Positions 1-9,226 are shown, counted from the stretch's first letter. The stretch is DNA of 64,000 nt from Streptomyces sp. NBC_01335 (GCF_035953295.1 NZ_CP108370.1:6619001-6683000); one strand, 5' to 3'. Program-made: numbers and translations. Notes: generated from the sequence alone by a model not told the origin.

Positions 1-278
1 GTCCCGTCGACGTACGCCACCCATGTCTCGGCCCCAGGCCGGTCCACGATCTCCTGCCACTGCGCGTACGTCAGGCCGAGCCGGTCCGTCCACCGGACGT
101 CCCCGCCGACCGCCGTGTAGAGGAAACGGCTGAACTCCGGCGACGGCACCTCGGCACGGACGACCGTCACGTCGCCGTCCGGCGCCTTCGCGGGTTCGAG
201 ATCGGCGGGAGAGGTCTGCTCCAGGGACCAGGTGGTCACGTCGGTGGTGGGGGCGGCGGGGCGATCGGGGCTGTTCAT
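1..278 (-). CDS. GNAT-type N-acetyltransferase, partial
   Basis: The N-terminal 92 or so residues of a protein whose 3' end lies beyond the left edge of the window. It starts at the ATG complementary to 276-278 and reads MNSPDRPAAPTTDVTTW, then a region ending GAETWVAYVDG. That pattern (an aromatic-rich segment followed by W-V-A-Y-V-D-G) resembles the first beta strands of streptomycete GNAT acetyltransferases, which transfer acetyl from acetyl-CoA to an amine. The acetyl-CoA binding loop is outside the window, so the family call rests on partial evidence. No clear Shine-Dalgarno sequence is visible. Confidence 0.6.
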   Translation of the reverse strand, partial: MNSPDRPAAPTTDVTTWSLEQTSPADLEPAKAPDGDVTVVRAEVPSPEFSRFLYTAVGGDVRWTDRLGLTYAQWQEIVDRPGAETWVAYVDG

Positions 279-350
279 GGGCGTCAGGGAACCACGAGGG
301 CCACCCGGGCGGCGAGGCGGGGGGCGGGACGGGCCGGAACGGGCCGCCCT

Positions 351-410
351 CCGGGGCGTCCGTGCCCCACGCGCCGTCTTCCGGGGCGTCGGTGCCCCAC
401 GCGCTGTCTT
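351..410. repeat. 30-bp tandem direct repeat, two copies
   Basis: Two adjacent 30-bp units at 351-380 and 381-410 differ at two positions, with a decayed third start at 411. They lie in the gap between the partial acetyltransferase gene and the stop of the GAF regulator, so they are non-coding as annotated. Confidence 0.7.
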
Positions 411-486
411 CCGGAGTGTCCGGGGCGCCCGTAATCCGGGGGGCCGTCTCCCGAAGGCGCCCCGGACCCCAGGAACGTCCTCGCCC

Positions 487-1791
487 TCAGGAGTTCCGCG
501 CCGACGCCCTGGCGCGCACCACCACCGGCGCGGTCGAGTTCGGCAGCAGATCGGCCGGTTCCTCCGGGTGCACGACCTCCACGTCGACCCCCTCCCGGAA
601 GCGGTACGGGCGGTGCGCCAGCACCTCCGCGAGGTGACGGCGCATCCGGGAGATCTCGGCGCGCACCGTCACCGTGCGGGTGCCGTCGCCGAAGATGTCC
701 CGCGCCAGCTCGGAGGCCGTACACCCCTCCGTGCGCAGCGCCAGCGCGTACAGCATCTCCGCGTGCCGGGGCGAGAGCCGCTGCGTCCAGGTCCCGACCG
801 GCCCGGCCACGTGCACCACCGGCTGCCCGGCCCGCCCCAGGTCCAGCACCACCCGGCGCGGCGGCCCGTCCGAGGCGTTCTGGGACGTCCCGTCCACCAC
901 CTGGACCAGCCAGCCCCCGGGCAGCGGCTCCACCCGGCACATCCCCAGCGACGGGAACCACACCCGGCCGGCAGCGAGCGACTTGGGCAGCGGCAGCCGG
1001 TCCACCGGCGGCATTCCGGCCACCGCCGCCAGCCATCCGTGAGTGTCGACGGCGAGCGCCCGGCCGCCGATCCGGCAGAGGATCGGCGCCGCCACGGACC
1101 GCAGCCGCTCGATCGTCGCCAGGTGGCGGTTGCGTATCTCGCTCTCGGCGAGCTTGGCCACCGAATCCACCAGGGCCAGCGTCGCCGGGTGGAAGGTGGA
1201 CTCCGGACCGCTGACGTCGACGATGCCGATCAACCGCCCGTCACGCGGGTCACGCACGGGGGATGCGGCGCACGTCCAGCTTTGCAGGACGTCCACGAAA
1301 TGCTCCGCGGAGTGCACCCGAACGGGGGTACGCGCGGCCAGCGACGTACCGATCGCGTTGGTCCCCCGCACCGGCTCGGTCCACGTGGCACCCTCCTCCA
1401 GCCGGATGCCCCCCGCCCGTCGCAGCACGGAACGGTCGCCCTGGCGCCACAGCACGCGTCCCTGCGCGTCGGTGACCACCATGATCTGCCGGGTGACGTC
1501 CACGAAGGAGGCCAGGCCTTCGCGCAGCGACGGAATCACCGCGCCGAGCGCCGTGGACCGCCGCTCGTGCTCGATCTCCTCGGCCTCCATCAGCGCGCCG
1601 TCCGGCGCCCGCTCCGGATCGACCCCGCTGCGCAGCGCCCTGGACCAGGAAGCGTCGATCTCCGCCCGGGGCGCCGCGCCGGCCGGCCGGCCCGAGAGCC
1701 GCGCGTCGCGGGCCCGGCGGAGCGCGCGTACCGCGTCGGCGGGCGCCGGCGGGGGCGTTCGGGCAGAGCCTGTCTCCATCACTGGCTTCAC
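487..1791 (-). CDS. GAF domain-containing transcriptional regulator
   Basis: A 434-residue regulator. Residues from about 75 to 230 form a GAF-type sensory domain (EGATWTEPVRGTNAIGTSL and the DGRLIGIVDVSGPESTFHP segment are typical of the GAF regulators that act with AcoR/DhaR-like activators). The C-terminus (SPRHAEMLYALAL through VRAEISRMRRHLAEVL) is a predicted winged helix DNA-binding domain. There is no AAA+ sigma-54 activator module, as expected in actinobacteria. I chose the GTG at 1789-1791 because GGGGGA sits 6 nt upstream; an ATG at 1777-1779 is the alternative. Its target is unknown. Its own upstream region carries paired TTGCAA boxes that could be its operator. The gene faces away from neighbours and is probably monocistronic. 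Confidence 0.8.
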   Translation of the reverse strand: MKPVMETGSARTPPPAPADAVRALRRARDARLSGRPAGAAPRAEIDASWSRALRSGVDPERAPDGALMEAEEIEHERRSTALGAVIPSLREGLASFVDVTRQIMVVTDAQGRVLWRQGDRSVLRRAGGIRLEEGATWTEPVRGTNAIGTSLAARTPVRVHSAEHFVDVLQSWTCAASPVRDPRDGRLIGIVDVSGPESTFHPATLALVDSVAKLAESEIRNRHLATIERLRSVAAPILCRIGGRALAVDTHGWLAAVAGMPPVDRLPLPKSLAAGRVWFPSLGMCRVEPLPGGWLVQVVDGTSQNASDGPPRRVVLDLGRAGQPVVHVAGPVGTWTQRLSPRHAEMLYALALRTEGCTASELARDIFGDGTRTVTVRAEISRMRRHLAEVLAHRPYRFREGVDVEVVHPEEPADLLPNSTAPVVVRARASARNS

Positions 1792-2107
1792 GAGTTCTCC
1801 CCCACACAAGGTGCCTCGGGCCCCGGTCGAGGTCCCAAGGTACTCATCCTCATCGCCGCTGGGGGCCCGCGCGTTCCACGTGCCCGCCCCGCTTGCAACC
1901 CTTTGCAACTCTGGCCAAGCCTCGGGCGAAGGGTGAGAATGTGTCCACACCGTTCGGCGCGGCTTCGCGTCGGCGCCGCCCGGTGCAGCACCGGCGGGGA
2001 GGGTGGTGCCGTGTCGGCGCAGCACCACCCTCCTTCGCTGTCACCGGCCGCCCGTGCCCGTCGGCCGCCCGCCGGCGAACCCCCTGCACTCCGCGACAGG
2101 CCCCGGC
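1792..2107. other. Intergenic region upstream of the GAF regulator
   Basis: About 316 bases without a credible gene, between the stop of the AidB-like gene and the start of the GAF regulator (both on the minus strand). It holds the paired TTGCAA boxes at 1893-1908 and GC-rich sequence beyond. No terminator hairpin was obvious to me. Confidence 0.6.
1893..1908. promoter_or_regulatory. Paired TTGCAA operator-like boxes
   Basis: Two palindromic TTGCAA hexamers at 1893-1898 and 1903-1908 are spaced 10 bp start to start, one helical turn, about 100 bp upstream of the GAF regulator start. Such phasing is typical of a dimer-binding site. The binding protein is inferred to be the adjacent regulator itself; nothing here proves it. 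Confidence 0.5.
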
Positions 2108-3751
2108 TCAGCGCCCGTCCACGACCGGCCGTGCCCGCGAGACGACGGACGCCAGGCCGAGCGTGTGCGGCAGCGTCCCGAACGCCGAACCCCAGTCACC
2201 GCCCAGCCGCGAGGCGCAGAACGCGTCGGCGACCTCCGGCGGCGCCCAGCGCACCAGCAGCGACCCCTGGAGCACCAGCGCGATCCGCTCGACGATCCGC
2301 CGGGCCCGCGCCTCGACCCCGTCCAGATCGGCCAGTTCGGTCAGCAGGTCCTTGATCGCCGCGTCCAGCCGGTGATCGGCTCCCCGCGCCTTCCCGACCT
2401 CCCGCAGCAGCGCGTCCAGCGCCCTCGGCTCCCGCTGGAGCGCGCGCAGCACGTCGAGGGCCTGCACATTGCCCGAGCCCTCCCAGATGGAGTTGAGGGG
2501 CGCCTCGCGCAGCAGCCGGGGCATCCCCGACTCCTCGACGTACCCGTTGCCGCCCAGGCACTCCAGCGCCTCGCCCACCACCGCGGTGCACCGCTTGGTC
2601 ACCCAGTACTTCGCTGCCGGTACGGCGAGCCGCAGGAACGCCCGCTCCTCCTCGGTGTCGGTGTCGTACGCGGCGGCCAGCCGCATCCCCAGCACCGTCG
2701 CCGCCTCCGACTCCAGGGCCAGGTCGGCCAGCACGTTGCGCATCAGCGGCTTCTCGATCAGCAGCCCGCCGAACGCGCTCCGGTGGGTGCTGTGGTGGAT
2801 CGCCTGCGCCACAGCCTGCCGCATCAGCGCGGCGGAACCGACGACGCAGTCCAGCCGGGTCGCCGCGACCATCTCGATGATGGTGCGCACCCCCCGGCCC
2901 TCCTCGCCGACCCGGCGGGCCCACGTCCCGTCGAACTCGACCTCGCTCGACGCGTTGGACCGGTTGCCCAGCTTGTCCTTGAGCCGCTGGATCGCGAACA
3001 CGTTCCGGGAGGCGTCCGGCAGCACCCGCGGCACCAGGAAGCAGGTCAGACCGCCCGGGGCCTGCGCCAGGACCAGGAAACCGTCCGACATGGGCGCGGA
3101 GCAGAACCACTTGTGCCCGGTGAGCAGGTACTCGCCCCCGGCGGCGAGCGGCTCGGCCCGGGTGGTGTTGGAGCGGACGTCCGTACCGCCCTGCTTCTCG
3201 GTCATCCCCATCCCGAAGAGGACCCCGGACTTCTCCGTGGCGGGCCGCAGCCCCTCCTCGTACACGTGGGAGGTCAGCAGGGGCTCCCACACGGCGGCGA
3301 GCTCCGGGTCGGTACGGAGCGCGGGCACCGCGGCGTGCGTCATCGACAGCGGGCAGCCGTGCCCCGCCTCGGCCTGCGTCCAGACCAGGAAGCCCGCCGC
3401 GCGCCGGACGTGGCCGCCCTCCCGGCCCCAGGCGTCCGTGAGCCCGGCCGTCACGGCGTGACCCAGCAGACGGTGCCACGCCGGATGGAACGCGACCTCG
3501 TCGATCCGGTGTCCGTACCGGTCGTGGGTGCGCAGTTCCGGCGGATTCTCGTTCGCCTGCGCCCCCCACTCCTGCACCTGGGCCGATCCGGCCGCCTGGC
3601 CGAGCGTGCTCAGCTCCTGCCGGGCCTCGGGCAGGATTCCGGGGGCGAGATGTCGTTCCACCGCTTCGGACAGGGCGCGGTCCGCGCCGAAGACGTCGTA
3701 GCCGACCAGCGGCGGTACCTGATTGGTCACTGTGTGGGTGGTGGCTGCCAT
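2108..3751 (-). CDS. aidB: Acyl-CoA dehydrogenase family protein, AidB-like
   Basis: A 547-residue flavoprotein of the acyl-CoA dehydrogenase superfamily, matching the length of E. coli AidB (541 residues), which is induced by alkylating agents. Family landmarks visible are the FAD-binding loop GMGMTEKQGGTDVRSN, followed by the LLTGHKWFCSAP strand, the central segment VGSAALMRQAVAQAIHH, and the C-terminal helical part with ALECLGGNGYVEESGMPRLL. The protein is predicted cytosolic. The ATG at 3749-3751 lies only 17 bp from the start of the divergent YihY-family gene, and a symmetric TACGGTA between them puts a -10-like hexamer 6 nt before each start codon, so both transcripts may be leaderless. 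Whether it acts in DNA protection or fatty acid metabolism cannot be told from sequence. Confidence 0.85.
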   Translation of the reverse strand: MAATTHTVTNQVPPLVGYDVFGADRALSEAVERHLAPGILPEARQELSTLGQAAGSAQVQEWGAQANENPPELRTHDRYGHRIDEVAFHPAWHRLLGHAVTAGLTDAWGREGGHVRRAAGFLVWTQAEAGHGCPLSMTHAAVPALRTDPELAAVWEPLLTSHVYEEGLRPATEKSGVLFGMGMTEKQGGTDVRSNTTRAEPLAAGGEYLLTGHKWFCSAPMSDGFLVLAQAPGGLTCFLVPRVLPDASRNVFAIQRLKDKLGNRSNASSEVEFDGTWARRVGEEGRGVRTIIEMVAATRLDCVVGSAALMRQAVAQAIHHSTHRSAFGGLLIEKPLMRNVLADLALESEAATVLGMRLAAAYDTDTEEERAFLRLAVPAAKYWVTKRCTAVVGEALECLGGNGYVEESGMPRLLREAPLNSIWEGSGNVQALDVLRALQREPRALDALLREVGKARGADHRLDAAIKDLLTELADLDGVEARARRIVERIALVLQGSLLVRWAPPEVADAFCASRLGGDWGSAFGTLPHTLGLASVVSRARPVVDGR

Positions 3752-3756
3752 GCCGA

Positions 3757-3763
3757 TACGGTA
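3757..3763. promoter_or_regulatory. Symmetric bidirectional -10 element (TACGGTA)
   Basis: The heptamer gives TACGGT on the plus strand and TACCGT on the minus strand, both fitting the actinobacterial -10 pattern TANNNT. Each hexamer is followed by exactly 6 nt and then a start codon: GTG at 3769 on plus, ATG at 3751 on minus. This predicts two leaderless transcripts from one shared element. Confidence 0.55.
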
Positions 3764-3768
3764 AGGAC

Positions 3769-5049
3769 GTGCAGGCAGCAAATGAAACACCCGAGCGGAG
3801 ATCGAGCCGGCTCCACCGTGCCCGAGTTCTCTACCGCAACGTCTCCAAACGGCAGATGGCGTGGCATCTGCTCAAGGACACCGTCAACTCGTGCATGGAG
3901 TACCGCATCCTGGGGCTCGCGGCCGAGGCGGCGTTCTTCACCCTGCTGTCCCTGCCGCCCCTGCTGCTCGGACTGATCGGCCTCCTCGGGTACGTCGACG
4001 ACTGGACGTCCACCACCACGGTCGCCTCCATCGAGCGCAACATCCTCGACGCCGCGCAGACCGTCCTCTCCGAGCGCGGCGTCAACGACTTCGCCAAGCC
4101 GCTCCTGGACGACATCACCCACGGGGCGCGCCCCGACGTCATCTCCATCGGCTTCGCCATCGCCCTGTGGTCGGGCTCCCGCGCGGTGAACGTCTTCGTC
4201 GAGACCATCACCGTGATGTACGGACTCGACGGCCAGCGCGGCATCGTCAAGACCCGCCTGCTCGCCTTCCTGCTGTACGTCGTCGCCCTGCTGCTGGGCG
4301 CGGTGGTGCTGCCGCTGCTGGTGGCGGGCCCGGACCGGGTCGTCGAGCTGGTCCCCTGGGGCACCGAGGTCCTCGCCGTCCTGTACTGGCCGCTGGGCAT
4401 CGTGCTGACCATCGCCTTCCTGACCACCCTCTACCACGTGTCCGTCCCCGTGCGGTCGCCCTGGATCGAGGACGTCCCGGGGGCACTGGTGGCCCTGGCG
4501 ATGTGGGTGATCGGCAGCTTCGTCCTGCGGTTCTACCTGACCAGCACCGTCGAGGGCCCGACCATCTACGGCTCGCTGGCCGCCCCCATCGCCGTACTCC
4601 TGTGGATCGGCGTCTCCGCCTTCGCGGTGCTCGTCGGGGCCGCGGTGAACGCCGCCATCGACCGGGTGTGGCCGTCCCTGGCCACGGCCGCCGCCCGCGA
4701 GGCCAACGACCTCGCCCGTGCCGCCCAGGCCGCCGAGTTCGTGGCCAGGACCCGGCCGTCGGCCTGGGCGATGTACGCGGACGACGAGGACGGCGCCGAC
4801 GACGGCGGCGACATGCCCTCCGAGTTCCCCGAACGCTGGTCCCGCTTCCTGCCCCCGGACGACCTGAAGTCACGGCTCCACGCGGCCTGGGACAAGGAGT
4901 CGAGGGAGACCAGGGAACACAGGGCGCACCGGGACGACAAGGCCCACCGGGAGGACAGGGCGCGCTGGGACGGCACGGAGGACCAGGAGCCGAACTCCGC
5001 CGACGGCCCGGTCGGCGGCTCCACCTGGCGGCCGGGGCCGCCGAAGTAG
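3769..5049 (+). CDS. YihY/BrkB-family inner membrane protein
   Basis: A 426-residue integral membrane protein of the YihY/virulence factor BrkB family, whose transport role is not settled. The N-terminal signature GLAAEAAFFTLLSLPPLLLGL is followed by about six hydrophobic segments up to residue 300 (for example LLAFLLYVVALLLGAVVLPLL and IAVLLWIGVSAFAVLVGAAVNA). The C-terminal 110 residues are hydrophilic, acidic then highly charged with repeated basic and acidic residues, probably cytoplasmic and disordered. The GTG at 3769 has no properly spaced Shine-Dalgarno sequence, but a -10-like TACGGT lies 6 nt upstream, consistent with leaderless translation. It is divergent from the AidB-like gene and monocistronic downstream. 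Confidence 0.85.
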   Translation: MQAANETPERRSSRLHRARVLYRNVSKRQMAWHLLKDTVNSCMEYRILGLAAEAAFFTLLSLPPLLLGLIGLLGYVDDWTSTTTVASIERNILDAAQTVLSERGVNDFAKPLLDDITHGARPDVISIGFAIALWSGSRAVNVFVETITVMYGLDGQRGIVKTRLLAFLLYVVALLLGAVVLPLLVAGPDRVVELVPWGTEVLAVLYWPLGIVLTIAFLTTLYHVSVPVRSPWIEDVPGALVALAMWVIGSFVLRFYLTSTVEGPTIYGSLAAPIAVLLWIGVSAFAVLVGAAVNAAIDRVWPSLATAAAREANDLARAAQAAEFVARTRPSAWAMYADDEDGADDGGDMPSEFPERWSRFLPPDDLKSRLHAAWDKESRETREHRAHRDDKAHREDRARWDGTEDQEPNSADGPVGGSTWRPGPPK

Positions 5050-5253
5050 GACTGGAGCCGGGCGCTCCGCACGGCGGGCGGGAAAAGCGGGGGCGGTCGG
5101 ACGCCAGTCGGGATTAATGTCGCGGCGGGGGACAGGCGCGGCGCCCGGTACGGGTGTGCGCCCTGTGACGCGCGCGGGCCCGGCACGGGCCGGTCACGTC
5201 GATGCCACGGGCGAGCCGTGGGCCCCCTGCCGAACGAACGGGGAGTTCACGCC

Positions 5254-7347
5254 TTGCGCACCCTTGCCTTCCGCGTCCTGACCGTCGCCCTCACCACGGG
5301 GGTGGCGGTGGGCGCTCCCTTGCCCGCCTTCGCGCTGTCCACGCACACGCCGGACCGCCCGCCACTCGACCGACTGACCACGGAATACCGCCCCTGCGAC
5401 GTGGTGACGCCCACCGCGATGCGCTTCTCACCGACGCTCCGGGCCGTGCTGAGCGACCCCGACGGCGATCCGGTCAGCGGCCGGTTCGAGGTGAGCTGGA
5501 ACGCCCCCGGCGCCACGTCGCCGAGCAGCCTGACCCTGGACACCACGGCCAAGCCCAGCGGATCGCAGTTCTCCGTCACCGTGCCGGGCACCGTCCCGGA
5601 CGGGCCCGTCAGCTGGCGGGTCCGGGCCGAGGACGCCGACGGGTACGGCCCGTGGAGCGACGAGCAGGGACAGGGCCGCTGCCTGTACGCCATGGACACC
5701 CAGGTGCCGGCCGCTCCGCAGGTCTCCTCGTCCGACGTACCGCTCGACGGCGACGAGTGGCTGGACATGATGGGCCGCTACCGCACCGTCACCTTCTCCT
5801 CCACCTCGCCCGACGCCACCTCCTACCGCTACACCTTCGGCGGAGGGCCCCTCCTCACGGCACGCCCCGACCACCCCGGAGAGCCGGTGACGGTACGCAT
5901 CACGCCCCGCTCGACGGGGGTGTCGGTCCTGGAGGTGCAGACGGCCGACGGGGCCGGGAACGTCAGCGACCCCACCTTGCACTGGCTCCGGATCGGTTCG
6001 CCCGCGGGCCCCGTCGCCCGGTGGAAGCTCGACGACCCGGCGGACTCCACGAGCGCCGAAGCCGCCCCCGGAGTACCGGCGACGGCCTCGTCCGGCGTCG
6101 TCTTCGGCTCGGAAGGACCGAGCGGTACGCCCCTGACCGGGGCTGCGTCCTTCGCCGGTACCTACGGCGACGGCCTCCGGTCCGAGGCCACGGCCGCGGA
6201 CCCCGCCACCACCTTCACCGTGAGCGCGTGGGTCCGTCCCGAGGACGTCGGCCGCGGCATGACGGCGGTCAGCCAGACCGGCTTCCTGGCCCCCTCCGAC
6301 TTCGCTCTGGGCACCACCGTCGACGACGACGGGAAACCGTCCTTCGCCTTCTCCCTGCCTTCGGGGCCGGCCGGCTCCGGTGACGTGGACCGGATCACCG
6401 GCGGCACGCCCGTACCGGGGGAGTGGTCCCACCTCACCGGCGTCCAGGACCCGGTGGCGGGCACCGCGCGGCTCTACGTCGACGGGGCCCTGGTCGCCTC
6501 CGGCGACACGGCCGTCCCGGACGGACAGCCCCTCGGACACGTGCAGATCGGACGCGAGCTGGAGAGCGACGGAACCCACTGGACCGGAGCCTGGCAGGGC
6601 GACCTCGCCGACGTGACGGTCTGGGACCGCCTCGTCGGGTCCGACGAGATCGCCGCGCTCGGCCACCGCACGCCCCAGCGCACCGGCTACTGGGCGATGG
6701 ACACCGTGCGCACCGACGGTCCGACGACCGACACCCCGGACGCAGGGGGCCGGCAGAGCCTCATCCTCGACGGGGACGCCCACCTCGACACCACCGACCC
6801 GCTGACCGGCGCGGGCAGCATCTCCCTCGACGGCGACGGCGACCACCTCGACAGTGACAGCCACCAGATCGACACCGACCGGAGCTACACCGTCACGGCC
6901 CAGGTACGTATCCACCCGTCGACGCCCGACCGGGACATGGCGCTCCTCGCCCAGGGCGGCGACCAGGCCGACGCCTTCACCCTGCGCTACCGGGCGGCCG
7001 ACGCCGCGTGGGAGGCCGTCTTCGCCCACGCGGACAGCGCCGAGGCGGAGACCACGAGGCTGACCGCCCTCTGCTTCGACGGCATGCACAGCCTCGCGGT
7101 GCAGTACGACAGCACGGCCGCCCAGGTCCGCCTCTTCCTCGACGGCTACCTCGTCGACAGCGCCCCGTACGCGGCGGAAGACGCCTGGAACGCCTACCGG
7201 AGCCTCCAGGTGGGCCGGGACGGCGACGGACAGGGCGGAGCCCACTACCTCGACGGCGACGTGGACGAAGTGCGCACCTACGCAGGTCTGCTGTCGGAGG
7301 CGGAGATCTACGAGCTGTCCGTACCGGGAGAGCACCCGGACCTGTGA
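5254..7347 (+). CDS. Secreted LamG-like jellyroll domain protein
   Basis: A 697-residue predicted extracellular protein. I chose the TTG at 5254 because GGGGAG lies 8 nt upstream and the product then begins with a standard signal peptide (MRTLAFRVLTVALTTG, then an A-x-A site near residue 29). The N-terminal third has fibronectin-like/Ig-like beta repeats; from about residue 260 there are two concanavalin A-like LamG jellyroll domains, shown by FTVSAWVRPED, ARLYVDGALVASG and YTVTAQVRIHPS, VRLFLDGYLVDSAP. The C-terminus GDVDEVRTYAGLLSEAEI is typical for the fold. Such domains bind carbohydrate or protein. No catalytic module is visible, so a binding or adhesin role is inferred. A longer GTG start at 5218 lacks a ribosome binding site. 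Confidence 0.85.
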   Translation: MRTLAFRVLTVALTTGVAVGAPLPAFALSTHTPDRPPLDRLTTEYRPCDVVTPTAMRFSPTLRAVLSDPDGDPVSGRFEVSWNAPGATSPSSLTLDTTAKPSGSQFSVTVPGTVPDGPVSWRVRAEDADGYGPWSDEQGQGRCLYAMDTQVPAAPQVSSSDVPLDGDEWLDMMGRYRTVTFSSTSPDATSYRYTFGGGPLLTARPDHPGEPVTVRITPRSTGVSVLEVQTADGAGNVSDPTLHWLRIGSPAGPVARWKLDDPADSTSAEAAPGVPATASSGVVFGSEGPSGTPLTGAASFAGTYGDGLRSEATAADPATTFTVSAWVRPEDVGRGMTAVSQTGFLAPSDFALGTTVDDDGKPSFAFSLPSGPAGSGDVDRITGGTPVPGEWSHLTGVQDPVAGTARLYVDGALVASGDTAVPDGQPLGHVQIGRELESDGTHWTGAWQGDLADVTVWDRLVGSDEIAALGHRTPQRTGYWAMDTVRTDGPTTDTPDAGGRQSLILDGDAHLDTTDPLTGAGSISLDGDGDHLDSDSHQIDTDRSYTVTAQVRIHPSTPDRDMALLAQGGDQADAFTLRYRAADAAWEAVFAHADSAEAETTRLTALCFDGMHSLAVQYDSTAAQVRLFLDGYLVDSAPYAAEDAWNAYRSLQVGRDGDGQGGAHYLDGDVDEVRTYAGLLSEAEIYELSVPGEHPDL

Positions 7348-7353
7348 GCAGGC

Positions 7354-7380
7354 GGGCGGCGCTCTCCACGGGCGCCGCCC
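7354..7380. terminator. Hairpin between convergent genes
   Basis: Nine-bp perfect stem (GGGCGGCGC at 7354-7362 pairing with 7372-7380) with a 9-nt loop, immediately after the LamG-protein stop. Intrinsic terminators in streptomycetes often lack a U-tract. Confidence 0.6.
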
Positions 7381-7446
7381 GGCCGCGCCCACCCCGGCCG
7401 CCCACCCCGCCGCCCGTGCGGGGCTCCTCCGGTCGCACGGCGCCTC

Positions 7447-8994
7447 TCAGCAGTCCTCCGGGGCCGTCCCAGGATCGGTCAACGACAGCCCCAGCTGGGC
7501 CCGTTCGGTGACCCAGCGGGTCGGGCGGTGGCGCGGGTCGCCGGTCGTGGCGTACAGCGCGCGGCTCAACTCCCGCATCCGTGCGGCCCCGACCCGGTCG
7601 CCCCACGCCAACGGTCCCTGCGGATAGCCGAGTCCGGTGGTGACGGCGAGGTCGATGTCGGCCGGGGTGGCGAGCGACCGCTCCGCGATGGACGCCGCGA
7701 CCGAGACCACGGAGGCCAGCAGCCGCTGGGCGACGGAGCCCGCCGTGTCCCGTACCACCGACACGGCGTGCGGCTCGGTGCCGTCCGCGGCCCGGGCCAG
7801 CACCGCGCGGGCGTCCCCGGCCGCCTCCGGATCGCCCGCCGGGGTCACCGCCAGCACCCGGCGGCGGCCCGCCGGCGGCAGCGGGTCGACCCCGAAGGTC
7901 CGCTCCGGCGGCAGCCCCTGCCCGGCGACCGCGGCGGCGACCGTGGTGCCCCAGACCGGCACCAGCACCACGGCGCGCGCGGACGGCGCCGCGCCGCGTT
8001 CGACCCGCGCCCCCGCCGCGTCCAGCGAACCGAGCAGGGCCGCGGTGTACGTGTCGCCGGCGTGCAGGTCCCCGGCCGCGAGGAAGACCGGCCGGCCGGC
8101 GTCGCCCGTCACCGGCCGCTCCGGGGCGGGTCCGCCCGCCCCCGGCGCCCCGTAACCGAACCAGCCCCGGTCCGTCTTGCGGCCGTGCAGGCCGGCGGCC
8201 ACCCGGTTCGGGGTGAGGTAGGAGGGGCGGAGCCGGTCCTCGTGGCGGAAACCGGTCCAGATCGAGTCGATGACGGCGGCCGTCACGTCCAGCCCGGTGA
8301 GGTCCATCAGTTCGAACGGTCCCATCCGCAGCCCCAGGACGTCCCGGGCGATCCGGTCGATGTCCGCGGGACCCGCCACCGACTCCTCCAGCAGCGCCAA
8401 CGCCTCCGTCACCAGCCCCCGCCCCGCGTGGTTGACGAGGAACCCCGGGGTGTCGGAGACGGTCACCGCACGGTGCCCGCACCCCTCCACCAGCGCGGTG
8501 AGGGCCGCCGGGATCTCCGGCCGGGTGGCCGCGCCCGGCACCACCTCCACGATCCTCATCAGCGGCACCGGGTTGAAGAAGTGCAGCCCCGCCAGGCGCG
8601 AGGGGTCGGTGAGCGTCGCCGCGATGCGGGTCACCGACAGCGAGGACGTATTGGTCGTGAACACGGCGGACGCGGGCAGCACCCGCTCCAGCTTCCCGAA
8701 CACCTCGGCCTTGGTCTCCAGGTCCTCGCGGACCGCCTCGACGACCAGCTCCACCCCGGGCCCGGCCGCGAACGGGTCGTCCAGCGGCACGATCCGGTCC
8801 GCCGCCGCCGCGGCGTCCACCGCGCTCAGCCGCCCCTTGGCCACCGACCGCTCCAGCATGGACCGTACGTGGCCGAGGGCGTCGGCCACCGCCTCCGGCC
8901 GCACGTCCGCCAACTCCACGGTGTGCCCGCCCGCGGCGGCCCACTGCGCGATACCCCGGCCCATCGCTCCGGCACCGACGATCCTGATCCGCAT
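7447..8994 (-). CDS. 3-hydroxyacyl-CoA dehydrogenase
   Basis: A 515-residue cytosolic enzyme that oxidises 3-hydroxyacyl-CoA to 3-ketoacyl-CoA with NAD+ in beta-oxidation or related acid catabolism. The N-terminal Rossmann motif GAGAMGRGIAQ (residues 7-17) binds NAD. ELVVEAVREDLETKAEVF and TNTSSLSVTRIA are typical for the family, and LHFFNPVPLMRIVEVVPG carries the catalytic His-Asn region. Two C-terminal 3HCDH helical domains follow (DTPGFLVNHAGRGLVTEAL and a second near TGLGYPQGPLAWGDRVGAAR), giving the long PaaH-like form. A strong GGAAGGA lies upstream of the ATG at 8994. It is divergent from the thiolase at 9227, which would catalyse the next step of the same pathway, so shared regulation from the 232-bp gap is likely. 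Confidence 0.9.
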   Translation of the reverse strand: MRIRIVGAGAMGRGIAQWAAAGGHTVELADVRPEAVADALGHVRSMLERSVAKGRLSAVDAAAAADRIVPLDDPFAAGPGVELVVEAVREDLETKAEVFGKLERVLPASAVFTTNTSSLSVTRIAATLTDPSRLAGLHFFNPVPLMRIVEVVPGAATRPEIPAALTALVEGCGHRAVTVSDTPGFLVNHAGRGLVTEALALLEESVAGPADIDRIARDVLGLRMGPFELMDLTGLDVTAAVIDSIWTGFRHEDRLRPSYLTPNRVAAGLHGRKTDRGWFGYGAPGAGGPAPERPVTGDAGRPVFLAAGDLHAGDTYTAALLGSLDAAGARVERGAAPSARAVVLVPVWGTTVAAAVAGQGLPPERTFGVDPLPPAGRRRVLAVTPAGDPEAAGDARAVLARAADGTEPHAVSVVRDTAGSVAQRLLASVVSVAASIAERSLATPADIDLAVTTGLGYPQGPLAWGDRVGAARMRELSRALYATTGDPRHRPTRWVTERAQLGLSLTDPGTAPEDC

Positions 8995-9226
8995 GACAGA
9001 GGGTCCTTCCGACGACGTGTCCGGGCGGGCCCAGCGTAGACAGAGCCGCCGGGACGGGACGGGACGGGAACGGATCCGGCCCGGTGGCGTACCTCACCGT
9101 GACCGGCGTCATGGAGCGGCGCGCGCCACCCGCATACCCTCGGGCCCGAAGGACACCGTGCCACCCCGCAGTTGCCCGCGTACGCCGTCCCGGCCGCGAG
9201 CCGCGCCCGCAGAGAGAGGTCCCACC

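Noticed and set aside
232..2355. Long plus-strand open frame of about 700 codons
   Set aside because: It is antisense to the GAF regulator and the AidB-like gene, with a composition (Arg, Pro, Gly, His rich) typical of GC-rich shadow frames and no recognisable domain.
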